A stretch of 7,375 nucleotides of DNA from Dehalococcoidia bacterium (GTDB taxonomy: Bacteria; Chloroflexota; Dehalococcoidia; GIF9; AB-539-J10): the NCBI GenBank assembly GCA_030606385.1, contig JAUWGN010000044.1, positions 1 through 7,375 of the forward strand, written 5' to 3'. The position numbers and the translations under genes are program-made. The notes under the pieces are model-generated. The model saw only the letters and a list, made by a program, of their open reading frames with translations. It ran no database searches and was not told the DNA's origin. Shown piece after piece: positions 1 to 5,823 of this stretch (position 1 is its first letter; each line of letters starts with the position of its first letter).

Positions 1-1564
1 GTTAATGGCTGACCCATCGGGAAGGATAATAGACTTTCCCATTAAGTCCAGTTTTCGTGACGGCTTATCAGCTATGGAATACTTTATCTCCACTCATGGT
101 GCTCGTAAAGGATTAGCAGATACTGCCTTGAGAACGTCGGACAGTGGTTACCTTACCAGACGTCTTGTAGATATAGCTCAGGACGTCATTATAACTAAAG
201 AGGATTGTGGTACCACTGAAGGGGTTTGGATATTAAAGGGAGTTGAAGAAGAATACTTGCCTCCATTTAGGGAACGGATTATTGGTTATCTTGCTGCAAG
301 TAGGATCGTTGAGCCTGGCACAGGGAGGGTTATCGTTGACCACGATGAGGAAATTGATGAACAGAAAGTTAAGGAGATCATTGAGGCTGATATTACTCAA
401 GTATACGTAAGGTCTCCTCTTAGTTGCCATTCTCGATTCGGTGTTTGTCGAAGGTGTTATGGTAGAGACTTATCGAAAAGGAAGCTGGTAGAGCTTAACA
501 TTGCTGTAGGCATTATTGCTGCTCAGAGCATTGGCGAACCAGGCACCCAGCTTACCCTGCGAACTTTCCATACCGGGGGTGTGGTAGGTACTGATATCAC
601 TAGTGGGTTGCCTCGCGTGGAGGAACTTCTTGAAGCAAGGCTGCCAAAACGTAGTGCCATCGTCTCTGAGATCGATGGCATTGCTGAAGTGGTTGCCAGT
701 GAAGAAGAGAACGTGATTAGAGTAGTTAGTTCAGAGCTTTATCAGGACGAATATCTACTTCCTCCCGAAGCGAAATTAGCTGTGGAGGAGGGGCAGCTGG
801 TTGACGCTGGTACTGTACTCTTTCATCCTGAAGTATCTTCGAGTGAAGACGAGGGGGAATTGCCGGTAGTGAAATCAAAGGCTATAGTAGCAAAAGCTGC
901 GGGACAAGTCGTGATTGAGAATGAGCGTCTTTACATTGGACGGAGGGAGAGGGAGGAAAAGGAGTATTTTGCACCACCTGACTTACGTTTGCTTGTTAAA
1001 TCTGGTGATGAGGTGAAAGCAGGTGAACGCCTTACCGAGAGAACCGTTGATCCCCATACCGTCTTGCGGGTTATGGGCAAGGAAGCAGTCCAGCATTATT
1101 TGATAAATGAAGTACAAAAGGTATATCGCTCCCAGGGAGTGAATATACATGATAAGCACATTGGCATTATCGTCCGTCAGATGTTAAGCAAAGTCAGGGT
1201 TACTTCCAGTGGAGATACAGAGCTGTTGCCTGAGGAGTTGATTGACCGATTCAATTATGAAGAAGTGAATGCAAAAGTACTGGCTGAAGGCGGTGAGCCA
1301 GCGATAGCAAACGCAGTTCTTTTGGGGATGACCAGGATTAGCTTGCATAAAGATAGCTGGTTAGCTGCTGCTTCTTTTCAGGAAACGGATCATGTCCTTC
1401 GCAATGCAGCGATCGCAGGGGGGGTAGACAGACTTCGTGGTTTAAAGGAAAATGTTATTCTTGGTAGAGTTATCCCGGCTGGGGTGGTAGGTGCCCGACA
1501 AGACCTGGTTGGCTTGCAACTAGGCACTCAGGCTTCGTCCGATGAGGAGGGAAATGAAGAATGA
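1..1564 (+). CDS. rpoC: DNA-directed RNA polymerase subunit beta' (C-terminal part, 5' end outside window)
   Basis: This is the largest subunit of RNA polymerase and builds the catalytic cleft and clamp. The 5' end lies outside the window: the frame is open to the edge (base 2-4 is a Leu codon), and the ATG at base 5 is an internal Met in the conserved (L)MADPSG stretch. Counting from that Met, the bridge helix is near residues 32-61 (HGARKGLADTAL, SGYLTRRLVD). The zinc-site cysteines are C68, C141, C148 and C151. The trigger loop is around 178-215 (GEPGTQLTLRTFHTGG, then GLPRVEELLEA) and lacks the large SI3 insertion of E. coli. The C-terminal clamp and switch elements are VQKVYRSQGVNIHDKH (370-385), AAASFQET (454-461) and LKENVILGRVIPAG (480-493). 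Residues 220-345 hold a duplicated barrel-like unit. The product ends in a short acidic tail and the stop overlaps the ruvB start. The visible part is intact and the identity is certain. Confidence 0.98.
   Translation, partial: LMADPSGRIIDFPIKSSFRDGLSAMEYFISTHGARKGLADTALRTSDSGYLTRRLVDIAQDVIITKEDCGTTEGVWILKGVEEEYLPPFRERIIGYLAASRIVEPGTGRVIVDHDEEIDEQKVKEIIEADITQVYVRSPLSCHSRFGVCRRCYGRDLSKRKLVELNIAVGIIAAQSIGEPGTQLTLRTFHTGGVVGTDITSGLPRVEELLEARLPKRSAIVSEIDGIAEVVASEEENVIRVVSSELYQDEYLLPPEAKLAVEEGQLVDAGTVLFHPEVSSSEDEGELPVVKSKAIVAKAAGQVVIENERLYIGRREREEKEYFAPPDLRLLVKSGDEVKAGERLTERTVDPHTVLRVMGKEAVQHYLINEVQKVYRSQGVNIHDKHIGIIVRQMLSKVRVTSSGDTELLPEELIDRFNYEEVNAKVLAEGGEPAIANAVLLGMTRISLHKDSWLAAASFQETDHVLRNAAIAGGVDRLRGLKENVILGRVIPAGVVGARQDLVGLQLGTQASSDEEGNEE
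1544..1550 (+). promoter_or_regulatory. ruvB ribosome binding site inside the end of rpoC
   Basis: GAGGAGG lies 10 nt upstream of the ruvB ATG (1561), within the last codons of rpoC. It fixes the ruvB start. With the ATGA stop/start overlap it suggests translational coupling of ruvB to rpoC. Confidence 0.7.
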
Positions 1565-2589
1565 GGCCAGTTTCAGGCAAGCAGGTCTCTGAGGATGTAC
1601 CCATTGATTTAGCTCTTCGCCCCAAGCATCTTAGTGAATTTGTTGGTCAACAGGAAGTTAAAGAGAATCTAAACATAGCCATTGCAGCGGCACAAAAAAG
1701 GGGCGACCCTTTAGACCATATTCTTTTCTGTGGCCCTCCTGGACTGGGCAAAACCACGCTGGCTCACATTATCGCTGTTGAGATGGGAGTTAACATCAAG
1801 GTAAGCTCAGGACCAGCCATAGAGCGTCCTGGGGACCTGGCGGCTATTGTTACTAGCTTGCAGAGCGGCGGTATTCTTTTTATTGATGAAATTCACCGGC
1901 TTAGCCATTTAGTGGAGGAAAAGCTTTACCCGGCAATGGAAGAGTTTGTTTTTGATATTTTCTTGGGCAAAGGTCCGGCAGCCAGAAGCTTACGGTTGAA
2001 GCTACCTCGTTTTACCTTAATTGGGGCTACAACGCGTGCTGCCTTGTTGAGCCCTCCGCTTCGTGACAGATTTGGAGCCACGTACCATCTTGATTTCTAT
2101 GATGAATTAGCTATAAAGCTGATCCTGAAACGCAGTGCTGCTTTTCTGAAGGTATCTGCTATGGAGGAAGGGTTGGAACAGATTGCTCAGCGTGCTCGAG
2201 GGACTCCCAGGGTGGCCAACCGCCTATTGAAAAGAGTGCGAGACTATGCTCAGGTCATGGCTGACGGGGTGGTAACCAAGGAAATAGCTCTTGAGGGGCT
2301 TTCAAAGCTTAAAGTGGATTCCATAGGCTTGGATGACATAGATTGCAAAGTATTACGTACCATTATTGATAAGTTTGGTGGTGGTCCTGTGGGTTTGGAG
2401 ACTATTGCTGCTTCTATTAACGAAGATGCCGATACGATTATGGATGTTTATGAGCCTTACCTTCTCCAGTTAGGCTTCTTAGAACGCACTCCCCGGGGCA
2501 GGGTGGTTACTAAACCTGCTTATGAGCATCTAGGATTATCTTATCCTGAAACTTTTCAAGCACAAACAAGTTTGTGGAATCAAACCTAG
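1561..2589 (+). CDS. ruvB: Holliday junction branch migration ATPase RuvB
   Basis: RuvB is the AAA+ motor that, with RuvA, drives branch migration of Holliday junctions before RuvC cleavage. The 342-residue length is normal. Walker A is GPPGLGKT (58-65), Walker B is FIDEIH (107-112), sensor 1 is GATTR (155-159), the arginine finger is in LRDRFG (167-172), and sensor 2 is in GTPRVANRLLKRVRD (214-228). The C-terminal winged helix spans about 268-316 (GGGPVGLETIA, VYEPYLLQLGFLERTPRGR) and ends in the usual AYEHLGL. All catalytic residues are present. The start ATG overlaps the rpoC stop (ATGA) and has a strong SD, so it is probably the distal gene of the rpoC transcript. Neither ruvA nor ruvC is in the window. 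The next gene converges on it after 45 bp, with no clear terminator. Confidence 0.98.
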   Translation: MRPVSGKQVSEDVPIDLALRPKHLSEFVGQQEVKENLNIAIAAAQKRGDPLDHILFCGPPGLGKTTLAHIIAVEMGVNIKVSSGPAIERPGDLAAIVTSLQSGGILFIDEIHRLSHLVEEKLYPAMEEFVFDIFLGKGPAARSLRLKLPRFTLIGATTRAALLSPPLRDRFGATYHLDFYDELAIKLILKRSAAFLKVSAMEEGLEQIAQRARGTPRVANRLLKRVRDYAQVMADGVVTKEIALEGLSKLKVDSIGLDDIDCKVLRTIIDKFGGGPVGLETIAASINEDADTIMDVYEPYLLQLGFLERTPRGRVVTKPAYEHLGLSYPETFQAQTSLWNQT

Positions 2590-2634
2590 CCGCCGAGGCA
2601 AGGTCACCTCTAGAACTGAACTAACGAACTTAAC

Positions 2635-3525
2635 TCAGCGTAGTTCTGGCTTCAACTGTATCCACGCTGGCATGACTAGGATGAGAAGGGAAAGGATTAA
2701 GATACTCCCAGCACCCAGGCCAATGCTTTCGCGATTTACAAAGGTTACTGCAAGTAGTATCAGGCTTGCTGGAATTAACAGAGCGACTGCTTTTTGCCAC
2801 CGTTGTTTTACCCGCACGAAGGCAATGGTTGCTATAGCCAGGGTGAAGAAACTAAGCGTTAACCACAACGTGTTCGCCTGAAGCTGCGCGCTACTGGGCA
2901 AAAATTGCCCTCCAGTGCTTGAGGAAGTCAGCCACATAAATACCACAAGAATGGGAATAAGCATAAGCAATACATAAAGCCAGTCTCGATTTGTCGTTTG
3001 CCTTACTATATAGGCAACAATAAACAAAACTAATGGGATATACACCAGTGCTGCTAACCAGGTCCAACCTTGGGGCAAATAGATTAAAAGAATACCGGTA
3101 ACCATTACTGGCAGTAGATAGTATCCCAGCCAGGGGAAGAGCCACAGTGGCTGGTTATGCCGCCAACCATAGATGACTGCACAAGTTGTTGCTATCAATA
3201 CCAGTAACAGGCAAATCGTGTTTTGCCAGTAGTAGGAGGCAAAGAGCATGGCTACCAAAAAATGGGGTAAGGCGGTGAAAAAAGCGTCCTGCCAGCTCCC
3301 TTGGTTATGTACTTCACATATTTCTTGCGCTATCAACTGAGCTGAGCCGAACTTGTCGGTGGCGAGTGTTAATGCCTCTTCTTCGTTAAGCCCGCCTTCT
3401 TTCAGCTCTTGGCTTGCATCTTCAAGGTGGGTAGAAATTTCTCGGATGGCCTCGTCTTTAACTGCAGAATCAATCTTCAGACAGTTCTTGAAGCTCTCCA
3501 GGTAACTAGCTAATTTGTCTGCCAC
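2635..3525 (-). CDS. HAAS-domain multipass membrane protein, partner of PadR regulator
   Basis: This is a predicted inner-membrane protein of unknown specific function. Counting from GTG 3525 (296 residues), positions 1-70 form a soluble helical domain with the HAAS/permease-prefix pattern: a YLESF helix, then EISTHLEDASQELKEGG, then EEALTLATDKFGSAQLIAQEI. About eight hydrophobic segments follow, roughly 82-98, 101-119, 127-149, 154-174, 182-200, 218-237, 245-262 and 270-289. There is no ABC, kinase or permease signature. The gene lies directly behind padR on the same strand. Such PadR plus HAAS membrane-protein pairs are common in Gram-positives and Chloroflexota, where the regulator is thought to control the membrane partner. 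The start is uncertain: GTG 3525 sits 7 nt after the padR stop and matches where HAAS domains begin. The longest frame starts at GTG 3591 (318 residues) but overlaps padR by 59 bp. Neither has a convincing SD. Confidence 0.8.
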   Translation of the reverse strand: MADKLASYLESFKNCLKIDSAVKDEAIREISTHLEDASQELKEGGLNEEEALTLATDKFGSAQLIAQEICEVHNQGSWQDAFFTALPHFLVAMLFASYYWQNTICLLLVLIATTCAVIYGWRHNQPLWLFPWLGYYLLPVMVTGILLIYLPQGWTWLAALVYIPLVLFIVAYIVRQTTNRDWLYVLLMLIPILVVFMWLTSSSTGGQFLPSSAQLQANTLWLTLSFFTLAIATIAFVRVKQRWQKAVALLIPASLILLAVTFVNRESIGLGAGSILILSLLILVMPAWIQLKPELR

Positions 3526-3532
3526 GGTTATA

Positions 3533-3868
3533 CTAGCTTGTTCTTGGTTGTACGACTGCTCTGATCGCAGTAGAGAAATCCTCCCACACACTCAATTTTT
3601 GGAATAAAGCTCGGCGTCCCTTCCCCGTTATATGGTAATATCGCCTTTCTTGCCCAGCGGGTGACTTTTCCCAGTTACCCTTGATAAGCTTTTCTTTCTC
3701 CAGTCGGTGTAGTGCTGGATAGAGAGTTCCTTCCTTGAAATGAAAATACCCGTTGCTACGCCTATTCAGTTCCTTTATGAGATGGTAACCGTACATAGAT
3801 TGAGAATTAATCAGGCAAAGAAGCAAACACTCGGTGTTGCCTTTGAGTAGCTCACGTTTGTAATCCAT
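3533..3868 (-). CDS. PadR-family transcriptional regulator
   Basis: This is a small winged-helix DNA-binding repressor of the compact PadR group (111 residues), acting as a dimer in the cytoplasm. The N-terminus MDYKRELLKGNTE and helix MYGYHLIKEL (25-34) are followed by the recognition helix EGTLYPALHRLEKEKLI (46-62). The wing is GNWEKS...GQERRYYHITGKGR (64-86). A short C-terminal helix stands in for the dimerisation helix. Three ATG codons occur in tandem (3874-3866). GAGGG at 3875-3879 touches the first but has ideal 6-nt spacing to the third, so 3868 is chosen; starting at the first would add two Met residues. The gene is the first of a two-gene unit with the HAAS membrane protein and is divergent from the thiolase gene. 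An inverted repeat over its own promoter suggests autoregulation. The ligand or signal cannot be read from the sequence. Confidence 0.92.
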   Translation of the reverse strand: MDYKRELLKGNTECLLLCLINSQSMYGYHLIKELNRRSNGYFHFKEGTLYPALHRLEKEKLIKGNWEKSPAGQERRYYHITGKGRRALFQKLSVWEDFSTAIRAVVQPRTS

Positions 3869-3874
3869 CATCAT

Positions 3875-3879
3875 CCCTC
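3875..3879 (-). promoter_or_regulatory. padR ribosome binding site that decides among three tandem ATGs
   Basis: On the minus strand GAGGG is followed immediately by ATGATGATGG. Only the third ATG (3868-3866) has normal SD spacing (6 nt), which favours the 111-residue product. Confidence 0.6.
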
Positions 3880-3893
3880 GTTTTCATAATCCT

Positions 3894-3910
3894 TGGTATT
3901 CACCATACCA
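3894..3910. promoter_or_regulatory. Candidate operator: inverted repeat over the padR -10 and start site
   Basis: TGGTAT-TCACC-ATACCA is a perfect 6-bp inverted repeat with a 5-bp spacer. It covers the padR -10 hexamer and the predicted start point. Its position and symmetry fit a site for a dimeric winged-helix repressor, most simply PadR itself. Binding by PadR is inferred, not shown. Confidence 0.5.
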
Positions 3911-3930
3911 TTGAGGAAAGCCTTTGTCAA
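3902..3930 (-). promoter_or_regulatory. padR promoter (sigma-70 type, extended -10)
   Basis: Read on the minus strand, a perfect -35 TTGACA (3925-3930) is separated by exactly 17 nt from the -10 TATGGT (3902-3907), which is preceded by TGG as an extended -10. Transcription should start near 3895, giving a leader of about 27 nt that contains the GAGGG site. This is the best-matching promoter in the window. It should drive padR and the HAAS membrane gene. Confidence 0.7.
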
Positions 3931-3974
3931 TGCTCTCTGTGCTCTCCTTGATCTAGTTCAAATAGGGATAGTCC

Positions 3975-4003
3975 TTACCGAGCGGTGGGTGGTGTGCTAC
4001 ACT
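3975..4003 (+). promoter_or_regulatory. Candidate promoter of the thiolase gene
   Basis: An extended -10, TGC TACACT (hexamer 3998-4003), lies 17 nt downstream of a weak -35 TTACCG (3975-3980). The predicted start near 4010 gives a leader of about 24 nt before the TTG start codon. The rest of the 3911-4033 intergenic stretch shows only a 9-bp-period repeat of TGCTCTC (near 3931-3946) of unknown meaning. Confidence 0.45.
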
Positions 4004-4033
4004 TCTAGTAAATTAATTACCGTTGGGGGCGAA

Positions 4034-5275
4034 TTGAAGGAAGTAATTATAGCCGGTGCTGTGCGGACACCTGTGGGTAATTTGGGTGGTTCTTTACGAA
4101 CTATACCAGCATATGATTTGGCTGCTCTGGTTCTCAATGAAGTGGTGAAGAAAGCCAGGATAGCTCCGAGCTTAGTTGACGAGGTAATCATGGCGCAAAA
4201 TTACCAGAGTGGTGAATATGTAAATATTGCTCGGATGTCACTGCTCAAGGCTGGCTGGCCAGTGGAGATGCCAGCGCTTACCGTTGACCGTCGTTGCTGT
4301 GGTGGCTTTGACGCTGTATGTCTTGCCGCGATGACAATTCAAAGTGGCAATGCCGATATTGTGGTCGCTGGGGGTGTGGAGAGCATGAGCACGGCTGAAT
4401 TTTATATAACAGGTGATGTGAGGTGGGGATTGGGGGGAACTGCTGATATGCCTAAAGGACATGGCTACAGCTCAATGTGGGGAATCCCAATGTATGACAG
4501 AATGCAGCGTGGCAGAATGATGTCTCAACCACAGGAAAGATTTGGCGTTTTGCCCACAATGATGTCCTGGGCTGAAACGGCAGCCAAGCAATATGACATC
4601 AGTCGTGAGGATGTAGATAGGTGGGCTTTATTAAGCCATCAAAGGGCATGTGCCGCTATAGAAGCGGGGAAATTTGAAGACGAAATCATTCCTGTGCAGG
4701 TTCCGCAACGCAAAGGTGAGCCAGTGTTGGTTGACCGGGATGAGCATCCCCGCTCCGATACCAGCATGGAAGCGCTTTCTAAGTTAAGGGCAGTACTAAA
4801 CGGAGTTTGCACTGCCGGTAATTCCTCTGGCGAAAATGATGGCGCCGCAGTGTGTGTGGTGATGTCGGCAGAGAAAGCTCGGGAAGTTGGTGTGGAGCCA
4901 ATGGCTTACCTCAAATCCTTTGCCTTTAGTGGTGCTGACCCACGCTACACCTGGAAGGCGGCTTCTTCCGCGGTTAACAAGGCGTTACAAAGTGGTGGAC
5001 TCTCTCTGGAACAAATTGACCTCATTGAGTTGCACGAAGCATTTGCCGCTCAGGTGCTGGCAAACTTTGCCGAGTTAGAGATAACTGAGAAGGATCATGA
5101 TAGGGTGAATGTAAACGGTTCTTGTATTGCTATTGGTCATCCATTAGGTTGTACTGGTGCTAGAATCCTGACCACGCTGCTCTATGAGATGCGAAGGCGA
5201 AATGTAAGATACGGACTTGAGGCTATTTGTGGTGGTGGTGGGATGGGTGTTTGCGGTATTTTGGAAAGGAAGTGA
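4034..5275 (+). CDS. Thiolase family acyltransferase (FadI/trifunctional-beta-like acetyl-CoA C-acyltransferase)
   Basis: Thiolases cleave 3-ketoacyl-CoA with CoA to acetyl-CoA and a shortened acyl-CoA, or condense two acyl-CoAs. The product has 413 residues, slightly above the usual 390-400. It begins MKEVIIAGAVRTPVGNLGGSL, the family N-terminus, if translation starts at TTG 4034. That start is chosen because the upstream in-frame extension to 3893 has no family similarity and crosses the padR promoter; GGGGG at 4025-4029 may act as SD. The nucleophile is C88 in VDRRCCGG, the His is H369 in GHPLG, and the second Cys is C399 in ICGGGGMG. The loop motif is HEAFAAQ (334-340) rather than NEAFA, which is typical of FadI/HADHB long-chain thiolases. 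AGNSSGENDGAA (261-272) is also present. No fadB/fadJ-type or acyl-CoA dehydrogenase gene is nearby, so substrate chain length and direction (beta-oxidation or biosynthesis) are unresolved. Confidence 0.93.
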   Translation: MKEVIIAGAVRTPVGNLGGSLRTIPAYDLAALVLNEVVKKARIAPSLVDEVIMAQNYQSGEYVNIARMSLLKAGWPVEMPALTVDRRCCGGFDAVCLAAMTIQSGNADIVVAGGVESMSTAEFYITGDVRWGLGGTADMPKGHGYSSMWGIPMYDRMQRGRMMSQPQERFGVLPTMMSWAETAAKQYDISREDVDRWALLSHQRACAAIEAGKFEDEIIPVQVPQRKGEPVLVDRDEHPRSDTSMEALSKLRAVLNGVCTAGNSSGENDGAAVCVVMSAEKAREVGVEPMAYLKSFAFSGADPRYTWKAASSAVNKALQSGGLSLEQIDLIELHEAFAAQVLANFAELEITEKDHDRVNVNGSCIAIGHPLGCTGARILTTLLYEMRRRNVRYGLEAICGGGGMGVCGILERK

Positions 5276-5278
5276 GTC

Positions 5279-5758
5279 TCATTCTCTGCCATCATATTCT
5301 TGGTCAACAGACAGGCTTGGCTGCTGGGCAGCTTCCAGGGCAAGCTCATCACAGCGGTTATTTTCAGCACTTCTGGCATGTCCTTTTACCCATTTGAATT
5401 CAACTTGGTGAGTGTCAGATAGCTGTAGAAGTTCCTCCCAGAGATCAGGGTTCAATGCCCTCTTCTTCTTGTTACGCCGCCAATTGTTTTTGCGCCATCT
5501 TTTTGCCCATTCTTCTGCTATTGCCTTGACCAGGTATGCAGAATCGCTGTAGAGCGTTACCTTGCATTTCTCTTTGAGTGCTTTTAACCCGACGATCGCC
5601 GCCATCAGCTCCATTCGGTTGTTAGTGGTTTTCCGATAACCCCCGGACAATTCCTTTCTATTCCCTCTATATAATAGGACTACCCCATAACCCCCCGGTC
5701 CGGGGTTTCCCAGGCAGGCACCGTCGGTGTAAATAACCACGTGTTTAAGTCGTTTCAT
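5279..5758 (-). CDS. rnhA: Ribonuclease HI
   Basis: RNase HI cuts the RNA strand of RNA/DNA hybrids, removing R-loops and primers. The 159-residue product aligns along its length with E. coli RnhA. The carboxylates D12 (YTDGACLGNPGPGGYG), E50 (NNRMELMAAI), D72 (YSDSAYLV) and D137 (NNRCDELA) are all present, as is the flexible-loop His H127 in WVKGH. The basic protrusion (handle) that grips the hybrid is present at about 82-102 and is rich in Trp, Lys and Arg. The C-terminal tail after AAQQP is short and not conserved. It is transcribed divergently from rnc, and its stop is 3 bp from the convergent thiolase stop. The ATG at 5758 has no SD and lies about 6 nt from the predicted transcription start. 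Confidence 0.97.
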   Translation of the reverse strand: MKRLKHVVIYTDGACLGNPGPGGYGVVLLYRGNRKELSGGYRKTTNNRMELMAAIVGLKALKEKCKVTLYSDSAYLVKAIAEEWAKRWRKNNWRRNKKKRALNPDLWEELLQLSDTHQVEFKWVKGHARSAENNRCDELALEAAQQPSLSVDQEYDGRE

Positions 5759-5770
5759 GTAACCAAATCA

Positions 5771-5779
5771 ATTATAACA
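5771..5779 (-). promoter_or_regulatory. rnhA extended -10 promoter, near-leaderless
   Basis: On the minus strand TGT TATAAT (hexamer 5771-5776) is a perfect extended -10. No good -35 is seen at 16-18 nt. Transcription should begin near 5764, only about 6 nt before the rnhA ATG (5758), leaving no room for an SD. Confidence 0.55.
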
Positions 5780-5784
5780 AAAAG

Positions 5785-5814
5785 TTGAGCGAGCCAGGCT
5801 TTTGTTGCTATACT
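5785..5814 (+). promoter_or_regulatory. rnc promoter, near-leaderless
   Basis: A -35 TTGAGC (5785-5790) is followed after 18 nt by -10 TATACT (5809-5814), preceded by TGC as an extended -10. Transcription should start near 5821, about 3 nt before the ATG at 5824. This argues against the upstream TTG (5785) as the start, because that codon would be part of the -35 element. Confidence 0.55.
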
Positions 5815-5823
5815 TATAAGCAC

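Noticed and set aside
233..430. Minus-strand open frame inside rpoC
   Set aside because: It is antisense to a highly conserved part of beta', with no SD and no recognisable product.
2590..2650. Possible bidirectional terminator between ruvB and the HAAS gene
   Set aside because: Only short arms are seen (GAGG/CCTC at 2595-2610 and AGAACT/AGTTCT at 2612-2647), with large loops and no T-run on either strand.
3930..3950. Short direct repeat TGCTCTC at 9-bp spacing upstream of the thiolase
   Set aside because: Two 7-bp copies are too little to separate from chance. It is noted only in the promoter entry.
3893..4033. N-terminal extension of the thiolase frame to a TTG at 3893
   Set aside because: The 47 extra residues do not resemble thiolases, and the stretch contains the padR promoter, the inverted repeat and the likely thiolase promoter.
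5785..5823. Longer RNase III start at TTG 5785
   Set aside because: The 13 added residues are not family-like, there is no SD, and the codon overlaps the predicted -35 element. ATG 5824 fits the family N-terminus.
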